Shown: positions 23,560 to 34,863, numbered from the stretch's first letter. The stretch: DNA of 64,000 bases from Durusdinium trenchii (GCA_963970005.1 CAXAMN010013780.1:62001-126000); one strand, 5' to 3'. Translations and numbers: made by a program. Notes: generated by a model not told the origin, from the sequence alone.

Positions 23560-24830
23560 GAGACCGGTTTTGCTGGACCCCAAAATGAAGGCCACAAATT
23601 CACCCAAAATCCACAAACTGGCTTTCACAGCTCACAAAAGACGAGTTCGACTCAACCTCCCAGGTGTCAAACTCAGAAGTGAAAGAGGCAAAATCTCTCT
23701 GATCATCCTCCTTCCCCTTCTCCAACGTATCGGGCTCATGTTCACAAGACAAATTTGGAAAAGAAACAGACTCATCACCACAAAACCGAAACATACGACA
23801 CACATACGAAAACGACTGCAAAGAACCAGGCTGAGTGCACATCACTTCTCGGCCCTTAGCTCTGGACTTTCCTGCCTTAGAAACTGGTCGTGCCTGTTCT
23901 GTCTGGCAACCATCGTGCCAGAAACTGTCAGTGCTTCGTTTTGCGTTTCAACATCGTTTCTGTACTGTGTATGTGGTGTGGCTGTGCTCTCAGTGCTTCG
24001 TGCTTCTGTGGTCTGGGTCTCTCTAATCTCTTCTTTTGGGTTCGATGGGGGGCCTTTCACCTCATCAACCATGGGAGCAGGACCTTTGGTCGCTTTGCCT
24101 CCGCGTCTGGTTTGACCTGGCTTTGAAATCAAATCAACCTTCAACCACCAAGCACGTTCACAAATCCTCAAAGCGAAATTGGCACCATGACCATTCTCAA
24201 GGACACTCTCTCGCGCCCCTCCTAGTCGAGTCAACCACCCTGTCTCTGACAAGGCATAGCAGCTGATCTCAGGATTGGAGCTGAACCTGGGTACCAGTAC
24301 TTTACCTTGCAAAGCTTCAACCATTCCTCAGCAACAATGTGACAAGTGGCACCTGAATCTACAAGCCAATGGGTCTTGAGATCCTTTCCCAAGCTCTGAG
24401 TGCTCAACAAGTACTCAAGAGGATGAGTGACATTATCAACTACGGGCTCACTGGTGGAAGACCCCTTTAGTGCTCGAACTCGCCGGAACAGCACTCGAAG
24501 CCTCTCCAGGCTTTGATCTGACAACCATGGCCACTTGGTCCTCCTCAGTCTCAGATTCTTCAAGGTCAAATTCTTCCCACTCAGCCTCTTTCCAATCACC
24601 TTCGTCACCTTCAACCTCGCAAAGCTTGCCTTTCTTTCCTTTGCCCTTGCTCTTGCTTTTGCCTTTCCTCTTTCGCTTGGAAGGAAAAGGCTTCTTTCCA
24701 GTGTCTGCTCCAGTGTCCTTGGTGTTCTTGGATGGTCGCTTGTCAGAATGCTTCTTCCAATAATCTGAGGCCACATGGCCACTCTTCCCACAGATGGGAG
24801 AGGAGGCCCTTTACTACAGAGAGCTTGTTT
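23560..24830 (-). pseudogene. Decayed copia-type gag-protease fragment
   Basis: Reading down the minus strand, a partial zinc-knuckle segment (CGKSGH with one cysteine missing) is encoded near 24780-24800. A lysine-rich linker (KRKRKGKSKSKGKGKKGK) and an acidic stretch follow. Then comes the retroviral-type aspartic protease active site WLVDSGATCHIVAEEW near 24315-24365. After about 24290 the frame shifts, and a 160-residue frame continues to 23842 (GGKATKGPAPMVDEVKGPP). It has no integrase or RT. The stops and frameshifts show an old fragment of a Ty1/copia element. Confidence 0.6.
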
Positions 24831-25084
24831 TGAAGTTCACTGTCAAGAAACCTTCAATTGAGGCTTGATTGATGTTCTTCGCGAGATTTAGACAGAGATC
24901 GAATCATTTCACAGTATGCTTGAGGCAAGTGTGATGGCCAGAGCATTGGTTGAGAGAATCAATGAGGGGGATCAGTTTTTTGCTGTATTTGAGGAATTTG
25001 CCTGAAAAGTAGCTGAACACGTGCAACTCATCAGCGGTGCAGGGACTGTCCAGCAGCTTTGGCGTGCAGTGACCGAGTATTACA

Positions 25085-25570
25085 TTCGCAGTCGTGCAAC
25101 TGGACCCCATTGCAGCCACGATTGTGTCGCAATGTCCACCACCTCCGTGTCCAAGACTGGCCACAATCGTCCTGCTTGTGCAGTCGTGTGTCATGGCTGT
25201 GCAGTAAGATGGTTGTTTTCAAGGCATTGCAACTACTGATGACCTGTAACTACCAATGTTGATCTGAGGAGCTGCAATCGTTTCGCACCAGCTGATCTGT
25301 CATGCGTTCGGATATAGTTGAAGTGCCAGCAACCTCAATCGGCAAGGGCGGCCTGGCCCCTTGTCTGCGCTGAAGGCCACTTATGGATGGCCTTTCAAGG
25401 ACTTCGATCCAAAGTTTCGGGAGCATTGATGAGCATACTTCGTGAATTCAGGCCCACTTCGCCGTAGTACAGTGCGAAACTCTGCCCACATTGGTTGTTG
25501 GGGTTTCCGGTGTCGTTTTTTGTTGGTTTTGTGGGATTTTTGGGTTGGTGTTTTTCGGTTTCACCAGTTT
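25085..25570 (-). repeat. Dispersed repeat, T-run/AC-rich family (inverted copy E1)
   Basis: In reverse orientation it carries the A/C-rich tract (seen on plus as TTTTGTTGGTTTTGTGGG at about 25517-25550), then GGGCCTGAATTCACGAAG (25436-25455) and the downstream block found in the 31990 and 47724 copies. It is about 70% similar by eye to the next copy at 25722. Confidence 0.5.
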
Positions 25571-25721
25571 CACCAGGGCCATGCATGCCCAGATAGTGAC
25601 CTGTGATGACTGCTCTATCCATTCTTCTTTGAAATACGCACGCCCCCCAGGCTCCCCCCGCTTGCTGCCCGGGAGCCATTCGGGCGGGCGTGAGTGCCTC
25701 CTCCAGCTTGAGGGAGCTCAA

Positions 25722-26090
25722 CTGGTTGCCTGCAGCCACACTTTCGTTGCGATGTCCATCACCTCTGTATCCACGTCTGGCCACAGCCTCTTTTGCTCGT
25801 GCAGTCACTTGTAGTGGTTTTCCAAGGCCTGCGAAGCATTGCAACGTGTGACCTGTTACGATCATCACTGACCTCGTGCTGCATATTATTCGCACCGGCT
25901 GCCCCGTTTAGCTTTTCCACAAGGAGTGCCCGCAACCGAACCTGACAAGGGTAGCTCTTCCCCTTGTCTGCACACGAAGGCCACCTTTGAAAGGCCTTCT
26001 AGGACAACAGTCAAAGTCCTGATACAGCACACTGCATACTTCCAGAATTCAGGCCCACCGAGTTAGTACGACACTGCTTCACACGTCTCA
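25722..26090 (-). repeat. Dispersed repeat, T-run/AC-rich family (inverted copy E2)
   Basis: A second, truncated inverted copy in tandem with E1. It keeps the GAATTCAGGCCCA motif (26045-26058) and the ATTGCAACGTGTGACCTG-type block. Confidence 0.5.
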
Positions 26091-26101
26091 CCTTAGTACA
26101 G

Positions 26102-27100
26102 ATGAAACTCCGTGTCCCGGCCACAGTCATAGCGGCAGCATTGCCGGCAGCTGAAGTCTCGGCTGCGGCCAATACATCTCTACCCTTTGGTACTGAAAGC
26201 GTCAATCCTATTCAAAGAATTCACAGACAGAAACTGTTTTGGGACAGACTCAAGACTATTTGTCCACGAAGCACCTTTTATCACGGTCCGTTGCTGCAGC
26301 ATAATGGACAAGAGTGCCGCACTGCCTTAGAGTATGATGAGGCCATGCTCGCGACAAGAGACTTTTGGTTTGTCCACCCTGTTAGATATGATGCTGAATG
26401 GCACAGTACGCTTTCGGCTTACCGACGGTGCACTTCCCCATGGCCACGTATCCCTGAACCTACTGCGCAAGACTACCTCGAGCATCTCTTACTCACTAAA
26501 GATTCGGCGCCAGGGCCTGATGGACTGCCGTATGCCCTCTGGCGTGCCTTCCCACAGCAAACAGCAGCTATATTACAAGATGACTTCCACCACATGCCAT
26601 CTGGTTCCCTTGCGCCGCCAACCCAGGTAGGTGTGTGGATCCCAAAAGCAAAGCAAGGACCCACTGCTGATTTCTTTCGACCGTTGGGCATGCCTGATAC
26701 TCTTGACAGACTGCAGGATGGTACAGCTGCAGCCATTCTCTTCCGCACTGCTCGTCACAGCTTTCATCCTGCCCAAACCCTGCTGAACTCCTTCCGAGAA
26801 CCTCAAAGAGCAGTGCTTGAGGTTCAAAGTGCCCTGGAGGGGTCTACGCCAGCCTCTGCACTGTTTGCTGACCTTTCCAAAGCCTTTGAGCGCATCAATG
26901 CCCACTGGATTTTACACATTCTCCACATACGACAGTGCTCACTTGGGTCCTTCAGCTTGCACGCTACCTCTTGTTTGGACGGCGCATTATAAAGTCCAAG
27001 GACGTTTGCTACCAGCACGCAATGTTCACTCAGGTGTTGACATGGGCATAGCAATGGATGGCCATCATGCGGAAGGATCGGAATTTCAGTGGAGGACATA
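26102..27100 (+). pseudogene. LINE (non-LTR) reverse transcriptase fragment
   Basis: A 296-codon open frame shows successive RT landmarks of non-LTR elements: an RT0-type SAPGPDGLPYALWR near residue 140, then VGVWIPKAKQGPTADFFRPL, and the motif-A region ALFADLSKAFERINAHW near residue 260. After about 26940 the reading continues only by frameshift (LQLARYLLFGRRIIKSKD, then a GVDMG-like motif near 27040). The segment that should hold the YxDD active site is absent. It is 5'- and 3'-truncated and inactive. Confidence 0.75.
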
Positions 27101-27470
27101 AGTATGCAGTGGTCACCGTGTCTGAGGACAAAGTGACTTGCATAGCTGGAGACAAACTGTAGAGCCGGCCTGTCCTTCCTCATGAATGGGAGTGACATGC
27201 TTCCAAACATCTGAGACTTTTAGCAAGCTGCCTTCTGAGAGGGCTTCGCTGGAGAATCCTACCTGCCAGCAATTGTGGACATCCATGACAATGCCCATGC
27301 CAGCGCCGCTCCAAAACGCAACTGCGGCAGTCAGGGCCAATCTTAGCACGCATGCAAAAATTATCTACTTCAACACGTTCTCACTCAGCTTGTTCCCCAC
27401 ATCTCTGTGCGGGGTTCTAGTTTTTTGGCTGCCATCCCGCCCGCCGCGGCCTTCCGCCGCCGCCGCCGCG
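27101..27470. other. No gene; edge of LINE fragment
   Basis: Short frames only. The end is GC-rich with a CCGCCG run near 27440-27470. Confidence 0.35.
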
Positions 27471-27474
27471 CCTC

Positions 27475-27660
27475 CCCTCATCCTCTTCACCTCGACACAT
27501 CACCACCCTCACACACATACAGCTCCACGTCATCCTCTTCATCATCCTCTTCACCTCTCCCACTCACCATCATCCTCTTCACATCTACATATCACCACCC
27601 TCACACACATACAGCTCCATATCATCCTCTTCACCTCTCCCAGTCATATCATCTCAACAG
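27475..27660. repeat. Tandem repeat, unit about 90 bp
   Basis: Two imperfect copies of a CATCCTCTTCACCTC block followed by ATCACCACCCTCACACACAT and ACAGCTCCA. Long open frames across it are by-products of the C-rich sequence. Confidence 0.75.
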
Positions 27661-27689
27661 ATCACCATCCTCACGCGCAGTAGCCGGCG

Positions 27690-28065
27690 CAGTACCCAGA
27701 GCCCTCAGAAGGGGCTGCTGCGCGTGTTGTCGCCGCTGGCGCCGCTTGCTGAGCCTCCAGAAGGGGCTGCGGCGCGCGTTGTCGCCGCTGGTGCCGCTGG
27801 CTGCCCTCCACGTGGCAGGCGCAGTCTCCAGAGCCTCCAGAAGGGGCTGCGGCGCGAGTTGTCGCCGCTGGTGCCGCTGGCTGCCCTCGGACTCTCCAGA
27901 GCCTCCAGAAGGGGCTGCGGCGCGTGTTGTCGCCGCTGGTGCCGCTGGCTGCCCTCGGCGTGGCAGGCGCAGTAGCAGGCGCAGTAGCAGGCGCAGTAGC
28001 AGGCGCAGTAGCCGGCGCAGTACCCAGAGCCTCCAGCAGGGGCTGCGGCGCTCGTTCGATTGCAA
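27690..28065. repeat. GC-rich minisatellite with nested 12-bp repeat
   Basis: Five copies of a 55-130 bp unit starting GAGCCTCCAGAAGGGGCTGC (27699, 27752, 27831, 27899, 28027). A nested array of about five GCAGGCGCAGTA 12-mers lies at 27963-28020. All six frames stay open over much of it, giving arginine- or alanine-rich artefact frames. Confidence 0.85.
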
Positions 28066-28204
28066 GCCCAACACGGGCTGAGATCACTCAGCCGGCAGAG
28101 AATAAAAATAAATAATGGGGGATGCAATTCAGTGACCTCCGCTTTTGAGCGACATGATGACCGCGCCCTAGCGATAGAGACCAACATCAAGTAACTTGGT
28201 CTAT

Positions 28205-28555
28205 CTATGCTTTGGGGAGTGTTGAGGGAGGGAGCGGAGGCGCGGAGCGCGTTCACAAAAAGGCCACCAAACATCGAAAGCCTCAACCCCCAAGAGGAGG
28301 GGGAAGCAACTGCCAAGAAACTGAATTGGACAAGAACTCCAAGAAAGCAAAACATTGCACAGCTCCACACATCTTTTTGTTCCGCAGAGGTGGTGGTGTC
28401 TCGCACTTCCAGTATCTCTTAGAGATCACTGCTTTCAACGTTACGAAAGGAAATGCTTGGGCGGTGCATTCGAAAGCTTGCAATGCAAGGAGAGGAATGG
28501 TGGATCCCTCTGGCAAGGAATCTGGATACACGAAATGCCACGTACTCAACGACCC
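28205..28555. repeat. 351-bp direct repeat, copy 1
   Basis: Matches 28973-29323 over the full 351 bases with one visible difference (CGTTCACA against CGTTAACA). The 417 bases between the copies are unrelated. Confidence 0.9.
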
Positions 28556-28972
28556 TCGATGAGCACAATCGAAAACAAATGCTGAAATGTGCGAGCAGCA
28601 TCCCATGCCATCACAGGGAGGGCTGGGTGGGTACCTGAAATCTTAGGAGCCCAGATCTTCTCGAAATCGGCTGAATCACATGAGACCTGAATCCACTAAA
28701 TGCTTGAAATCATTTCACAAGACCGAAAGGCATGCAACATGCAAAACGAAATCTGCGAACATCCGAAAATGACATCAGAACTTTTTGGCTCAGAAGCCAA
28801 ATTTTTCCAAAGAAGAATTTTGGCAACGCGAAACCACAAAGTGAGACAATCAACTAAGGTGCACAGCACACCAAGCGAGAGCACTCTCGGAGAACAGACC
28901 ACAAACAAGGCCACCCACCCACCCACCCAACACTCCCCTCCACATAGACACACTGGGCAAGCCCAGTGAAGC

Positions 28973-29323
28973 CTATGCTTTGGGGAGTGTTGAGGGAGGG
29001 AGCGGAGGCGCGGAGCGCGTTAACAAAAAGGCCACCAAACATCGAAAGCCTCAACCCCCAAGAGGAGGGGGAAGCAACTGCCAAGAAACTGAATTGGACA
29101 AGAACTCCAAGAAAGCAAAACATTGCACAGCTCCACACATCTTTTTGTTCCGCAGAGGTGGTGGTGTCTCGCACTTCCAGTATCTCTTAGAGATCACTGC
29201 TTTCAACGTTACGAAAGGAAATGCTTGGGCGGTGCATTCGAAAGCTTGCAATGCAAGGAGAGGAATGGTGGATCCCTCTGGCAAGGAATCTGGATACACG
29301 AAATGCCACGTACTCAACGACCC
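28973..29323. repeat. 351-bp direct repeat, copy 2
   Basis: Second copy of the repeat at 28205-28555. The near identity implies a recent duplication or a pair of terminal repeats. No TG...CA ends, primer site or target duplication was found. Confidence 0.9.
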
Positions 29324-29349
29324 CCTCCGAAGGAAGTACGATGGGAATT

Positions 29350-29682
29350 TCACCAATCAGACTTTTCACGCTTCTTCTTTAAGTGGGAAGGCTTGGTGAT
29401 CCTACTGGCCTGTGCTAATGTTTTAGCGCGGTCAAAAGCCCCCCGGGTTTCGACCAACTTGTCCAGAATTGCCAAATCCAAATCAGCCAATTCAAAGTTG
29501 ACACGCATTGAAGGGTCGAAATCATCAAACCTTTCGTTTGTCAAATCGTCTGCCTCAACGTTCTGCTCCCTGGGCCGCCAAGACAAATTCAAATAGATTC
29601 GAGCCCGTGCTAAAGCGGAAGACAATTGCTGGCCACCAGTCCTGTTCCACAAGGTTGTGCCTGACAATACTCTCCTCCACAA
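29350..29682 (-). pseudogene. RNase H C-terminal fragment of a DIRS-like or related retroelement
   Basis: The 110-codon minus-strand frame contains YLNLSWRPREQNVEADDLTN, the pattern around the last catalytic aspartate of retroelement RNase H (W.P...N..AD.L), followed by a family-typical tail and a basic end (KKKREKSDW). It is truncated at both ends and stands alone next to copy 2 of the 351-bp repeat. It may derive from the element type whose RT remains lie at 35.8-37.3 kb. Confidence 0.55.
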
Positions 29683-29699
29683 TTTCTGCTGGACCTGTA

Positions 29700-29880
29700 T
29701 GCTTCATTGCTCTCACTTCTGGACCTGTGTGGGCTTGATGCCTTTCACTTCTGGACCTGAGTGGGCATGATGCCTTTCACTTCTGGACCTGTGTGGGCTT
29801 GGTGCCTTCACTTTTGGACCTGGGCTTGACTGGACCTGTGTGGGCTTCATTGCTTTCACCTGGGCCTGTGTGCCCTTGAG
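29700..29880. repeat. Minisatellite, unit about 33 bp
   Basis: About five units of TCACTTCTGGACCTGTGTGG followed by GCTTGATGCCTT, degenerating to the right. Confidence 0.85.
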
Positions 29881-29999
29881 AGGCCTTGAAAAAAAACACC
29901 GTGTCAGGCCATTTGCTGTCTGTTCCTGTGTGCAGCCTTTTCCTTTGAGAGGCCTGCACCCACAAGAGGACTTTTTCCACAAGAGGCATTTTCCCACCA

Positions 30000-30420
30000 C
30001 AGAAAAATGACCCCGATTGGAAAGTTAACGTGTCAAAACCTGCGCCAATACATGGTGAACACCAATCTCCGGCCCAATGGCCACGCACGCGCATATTCCC
30101 CAGGAAAACAAAACTTGTTCTCCAACCGAGGTCCTCTACCCAAACCTACAACCAAGAACCAAACAACATCCTACAGACTTACACACAGCCAACCTTTTCA
30201 CGTTCACCCAAACCAACAAACGACAAGCAACCGACCAACCAAAAAGAATGGTTGAGCGCGAAGTACACTTGGAATGCCTTGGCGCAAGTGTGGAGCGCCC
30301 CGTTTGAAGAAGTGCCGGGACTACAATGTTAAGGTCGCGTTTCGTGGCTTTCCGTTGGTCTTTGTGTTTTCTTGGAAGTTCCTCACTCCGATCCAATTAA
30401 AACTTTGTAAAACGCAAACG
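30000..30420. other. A/C-rich stretch, no gene
   Basis: Contains CAACCAAACC-type A/C-rich sequence (30125-30245) like that in the dispersed family, but without its T-run head. No coding signal. Confidence 0.4.
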
Positions 30421-30700
30421 GGGTGTCGGTACCGCGCATTGTAATAGAGGGCCCGAGCGGTACCGAAGCGGTACCGAGGCGGTACCGCGCATTGGTACCG
30501 AGGCGGTACCGCACATTGTTATAGAGGGCCCGAGCGGTACCGAGGCGGTACCGCGCATTGTAATGGAGGGCCCGAGCGGTACCGAGGCGGTACCGCGCAT
30601 TTGGAACAGAGGGCCCGAGCGGTACCGAGGCGGTACCGCGCATTGTAATAAAGGGCCCGAGCCGTAATGAAGTGGCACCGAGGTGGTATCGCGCACTGTA
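30421..30700. repeat. GGTACC-rich minisatellite, unit about 42 bp
   Basis: About six or seven units of GCGCATTGTAATAGAGGGCC followed by CGAGCGGTACCGAGGCGGTACC. Each unit holds two GGTACC palindromes. Minus-strand frames (RGTASVPLGPSIT) are repeat artefacts. Confidence 0.9.
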
Positions 30701-31426
30701 ATAGACGGTCCGACCCAACCCAGATTGTAACCGCAAAAACCCTATATTATATAGTGCGTTGCAAGGGTAAATTTGAACGTTGACGCTAAGATGGAAGCGG
30801 GACCCGGGCGGAAGCCTGGCGTAGCTTGCAACAAACATCAAGGACGCGAGCTCAAAACCTCAACAATATCTTTTCAAAACCCCATTCTTCACAACATGCA
30901 TCAAACAACGACGTCAAATAAAACGAAACAAGGTTTCCTTGCCACAGTGAACGACCAGAGATGGCTCCTGTAAACATACGCAAACATGACAGGCTCCACG
31001 GCGCCAAACCTTCGCTTAACATCTCCCCACCCTTCTTTCCTCTCATCCAAAATTAAGACAGACCACAAAATACAAAGAATGGGTTCACAACGTTTGGTCT
31101 CAGGGCGCTAGGTCGACTCACGGCGGATGTCCACCACAAGCTTTGTAGCAAACAAACATGCACCAAGCGTGCAAGGCTGCAATCAGACTACCGAAAAAAG
31201 CAGCTGACCATTGATCCGTAAGCTTGATTGCTTTCGATCAAGAACATCATACAGGCCAAACGCTTTCTCCCCAGCAATTCTCAACCCTCACAGGTTTTCC
31301 AAACTTTTTGCTCCTTCAAGGGATCGAAAAAAGTGATTTTTCTGGACACCAGTTTGGGGTCCAAAAACCCTAGCAAAAACCGGTCCCGCCACAGAGGGCC
31401 TCCCCAGTTGAACTGGGGAGGCCCAC
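30701..31426. other. No supported gene
   Basis: Only short frames. A perfect short palindrome, CCTCCCCAGTT with GAACTGGGGAGG, lies at 31400-31422 beside the larger foldback. Confidence 0.4.
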
Positions 31427-31897
31427 TTCAAGAACATGTGTGGCCATAAATGTTCGCAGGAACAAGTGCCTGCGGCGCTGCAAAACCATGGAAAAGCAGC
31501 GGCATGGAAAACTTCTGTCGCGTACGTGCAGAAACAATCGAAACTCTTGCTATTTTTCGCCCGGTGACTAAAATTTTGCCGACAAAACGGCCCCCGTTTT
31601 GGGGTCCAGAAACGGACCCCAAAATGGAGGCCACTCATTCAGTCTCAATTTGATTTTGCTTGTGTCCGGACGACTTGGCCCCCGTTTTGGGGTCCGTTTC
31701 TGGACCCCAAAACGGGGGCCGTTGGTCGGCAAAATTTTTGCCGCCGGGCGAAAAATGGTGCAAGTTTCGATTGTTTCCGCAGGTACGCGACAGAAGTTTT
31801 GCATACCGCTGGACCGCTGGGTTCCCATGGTTTTGCAGCGCCGCGAGCAATTGTGTTCCACGCCCTGCGAACGTTTATGCCCACACATGTTCTTGAA
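31427..31897. repeat. Large foldback (inverted repeat)
   Basis: The left arm (31427-31628) and right arm (31678-31897) are reverse complements with scattered mismatches. TTCAAGAACATGTGTGG at the left pairs with CCACACATGTTCTTGAA at the right. The GGACCCCAAAACGGGGGCC blocks pair near the centre, around a spacer of about 49 bp. The centre also contains smaller hairpins (GGGGTCC with GGACCCC). This is the form of a foldback or MITE-like element; no transposase is present. Confidence 0.8.
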
Positions 31898-31989
31898 CTG
31901 TACCCGTGCGGGCTTCAGCTGAAGTGAAGGGCGGCTGGGACCAGAAAGCAAGGGGCAGAATTCCCTGCTAGTGTGGGCGCTCAGACGCT

Positions 31990-32534
31990 GTTTTTTTTTC
32001 CACGAGTACGGACGCCATGTGGGCATGCCCAGGTCATCATTGAAGGAAGGGAATTTCAATCAGATGGTGGAGAAAAGGACAAAGACAACCCAACAACAAA
32101 CCAAACAAAACCAACTACAGCCCACAGGCCGAGACTCCACCAACAAGTAGTATTTCCTCTGTACTGGAGTGAAACAAGTGAGACGATGACTGCTAACTGT
32201 CTATGGGCCTGAATTCACGAAAGAAGAGCATGGCAGCGAGGGTTTGTGCTCTAGCAAAATCTCAACGAAGTCGTCAAATGGACTTCACATCACTATCACC
32301 AGTGACCAACGGCCACTGCACAGAGTGGCAAAAACCTGGTCACAATGCAAGTCCGGGCATTGGTATGATCTACCGCAGGTCTGATCCTTGCCTAAGTGGA
32401 TCAGTAGTTGCTATGCTGATCATGCCGTGGAAAAATCCTTTCTTGTAGCGCAACCCTTGCAACTGGTTGCACAAACAAGTCAAGAGGCAAGTAGTGTTCA
32501 GGCAGTGGCGGCCATAGCAAACGACGAAAGCCTG
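31990..32534 (+). repeat. Dispersed repeat, T-run/AC-rich family (copy B)
   Basis: A T-run, then CCACGAGTACGGACGCCATG, an A/C-rich tract, GGGCCTGAATTCACGAAAG and about 300 further bases. It is nearly identical to copy C at 33955-34502 (about 97% by eye) and more distantly related to copy D at 47724. Similarity to D continues beyond 32534 into the LRR_5 remnant near 33.0 kb. Confidence 0.85.
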
Positions 32535-32997
32535 CTGGTAAGGGTGCGAAAAGCATTCCCCCCAGAAGGGAGGTCATCTCTGCACCCTTCGGCGCACAAA
32601 GGTGCCAAAACGGGGTGTGCCCTAACCTTGAGAAATGCTGTGTCATGGCAAAAGCATTGTCCTGTTGCGTGCAAGGCCCGTGTGAAACAGGTGAAACCGT
32701 GGACCTATCCTAGCATAGTACATGTGCCTCTTTGTACAAAAAATTGGTAATGTCGGACATCAACAGAGGGAACTAAGGTTTCCCCTGGGCATCCTCCATT
32801 GCCATTCTCCACCACCCGCCTGTTGGGAACGAGGAGCTGAGGCTCTCATTCCTGTTGGCTCTCATTCCTATTGGCTCACTGTATCGTGGATGTGGAGAAC
32901 AAGTTGGCGACTGACAATGTTTGCACATTTCACTTGACGTAGCTTTTCTGGCGGAGTGCTTATGCACCATTTCCGCCGCGAAAGCATTGCTGACCTT

Positions 32998-33385
32998 TGG
33001 TGCAGGTTCTAGAAAGTCTTCTTTCTACAGATCATTGGCATCGGCCGGTGCAAAATGCAGCAACTTGTCTGAATCTAGAGCGTCCGTTTGACACCGAACG
33101 TCCGAGGAATTGGGGCTCGTTTGGAGCTGAACTCAATGAGTTCAAGCCGTGGCGAAGGGGTGGTTTCAGATGTTTTTTGGGAGGCTGGTTAGTGGTGGAA
33201 AATGCTGGCAAATTGTCTTTTTTCTGGGAATCCAGGGCGTCCGTTTGACACCGAACGTCCGAGGAATTGGGACTCGTTTGGAGCAGAACTCAATTGGTTA
33301 AAGCCGCGGCGAAGGGGTGGTTTCAGGCAAAAATTGGAGCCATTTGGGCTGATCGAGTTGCTCACATTTGTCAAAGGCATTGGCC
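32998..33385 (-). pseudogene. 3' end remnant of an LRR_5 gene
   Basis: On the minus strand, 33385 to about 33330 encodes NAFDKCEQLDQPKWLQFLPE. This matches the C-terminus of the broken LRR_5 gene at 48.7 kb (NAFDKCEQLDKAKWLRFLPP). The final codons' homology resumes at about 33050-32998 (GAAAGTCTTCTTTC against GAAAGTCTTCTCTC), after an insert of two 155-bp repeats. The preceding 700 bases also match the 3' flank of that gene. It is a duplicated and interrupted gene end. Confidence 0.65.
33075..33330. repeat. Tandem pair, unit about 155 bp
   Basis: Two copies of GCGTCCGTTTGACACCGAAC followed by GTCCGAGGAATTGGG, starting near 33083 and 33238, each followed by GCGAAGGGGTGGTTTCAG. They split the LRR_5 remnant. 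Confidence 0.8.
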
Positions 33386-33954
33386 ACCAATGGAGGCATC
33401 AGTGATTCCCCGATCACGTCCATCTCGACATTGGAAGTTGGCCACAAGATCCCAGTATGAACACAGAAAGCGTTAAGCATGACATGGCTCACCCTCCATT
33501 GCATTACTTGCACTTCCCAGAATTGACGATGCGTAGAGCGTGCTCAGACGCTGAACTGGCCATTTGGAGCAAGTGATCAGCTGCAAGTGTGTTCTCTGCC
33601 TCTGTTGTGGCCACCACTCGAAACGTCGTTGCCTTGGATTCTAAGATGCAGAGGCTAGACGGGAAGCCTCAACTGACAGAGCATGCCAGGTCAGTCTCGG
33701 CCTGGGTGGGCAAAGACGCAAAGTCTTCCAGGAAGGAGACCACAGCGACGTTCCAAGCGCGAGGACTGCTCCGCAGGACCTTTTGTGGTCATTCCTCTTC
33801 TTTGTGTTGCTGAACTTCAGTCCGCGGACCAAATTCTTTGGGGAAAGATTGTAGAATTGTACAATCACAAGCAATGGACCCTGGATGACGCTGTCCATGA
33901 GCCAGCAGAAATCCGAGCAGACATAGCCTCTGTTGCAACCCCGCCCCTTTGTAC
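33386..33954. other. No supported gene
   Basis: Only short overlapping frames between the LRR_5 remnant and copy C of the dispersed family. Confidence 0.35.
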
Positions 33955-34502
33955 CTTTTTTTTCCACGAGTACGGACGCCATGTGGGCATGATGCCCAGG
34001 TCATCATTGAAGGAAGGGAAATACAATCAGATGGTGGAGAAAAGGACAAAGACAACCCAACAACAAACCAAACAAAACCAACCACAGCCCACAGGCCGAG
34101 ACTCCACCACCAAGTAGTATTTCCTCTGTACTAGGGTGAAACAAGTGAGACGATGACTGCTAATTATCTATGGGCCTGAATTCACGAAAGAAGAGCATGG
34201 CAGCGAGGGTTTGTGCTCTAGCAAAATCTCAACGAAGTCGTCAAATGGACTTCACATCACTATCACCAGTGACCAACGGCCACTGCACAGAGTGGCAAAA
34301 ACCTGGTCACAATGCAAGTCCCGGGCATTGGTATGATCTACCGCAGGTCTGATCCTTGCCTAAGTGGATCAGTAGTTGCTATGCTGATCATGCCGTGGAA
34401 AAATCCTTTCTTGTAGCACAACCCTTGCAACTGGTTGCACAAACAAGTCAAGAGGCATAGTAGTGTTCAGGCAGTGGCGGCCACAGCAAACGACGAAAGC
34501 CC
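33955..34502 (+). repeat. Dispersed repeat, T-run/AC-rich family (copy C)
   Basis: Near-identical to copy B. The few differences include GCATGATGCCC against GCATGCCC and GTAGCACAAC against GTAGCGCAAC. Similarity stops at about 34502. Confidence 0.85.
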
Positions 34503-34800
34503 CTTTGTACCTCGCATTCTTCCCAAAGGCAAAGGCAAAGGAAGCCCAAAAGGATTCGGCAAATCGCCCACAAAAGGTTTGGCAAAAGGTGCATCCACGC
34601 CCGGCTTGGGGAACTGAAGTCACACGTGACGGCCAAAAGAAAACGATTTGTTTGAAGTGTCAGCAGAAGACGTGTCCCAATCCTTCGACTTGCAGTGAAC
34701 CTTCTGTTGCATGCATCTCACCCACACTGTCCTCAGGTGCTGCCATCATTGTGCCAGAGCCTAACCTGTTCACGAAAGCTAGCGAAGCTAGCTGGAGTTA
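34503..34800 (+). pseudogene. Gag-like fragment, retroelement remnant
   Basis: One frame has a Gly-Lys-rich low-complexity stretch (LPKGKGKGSPKGFGKSPTKG). After a shift, a cysteine cluster follows (CLKCQQKTCPNPSTC), of the kind found near the end of gag-like ORFs. It is in the same orientation as the decayed RT at 35.8-37.3 kb and may be its upstream part, separated by a C/T-rich expansion. Confidence 0.35.
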
Positions 34801-34863
34801 CTCTTGCGATAGCAAGGTTTCTTTCGACCGGGTGCAAATCCTAACCCCTGATTTTTCAGGTCG

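Noticed and set aside
27407..28406. Several 140-230 codon frames on both strands
   Set aside because: All are products of the GC-rich minisatellite and C-rich tandem repeats.
28205..29323. Complete LTR element with 351-bp LTRs
   Set aside because: No TG..CA ends, primer site, polypurine tract or target duplication could be identified.
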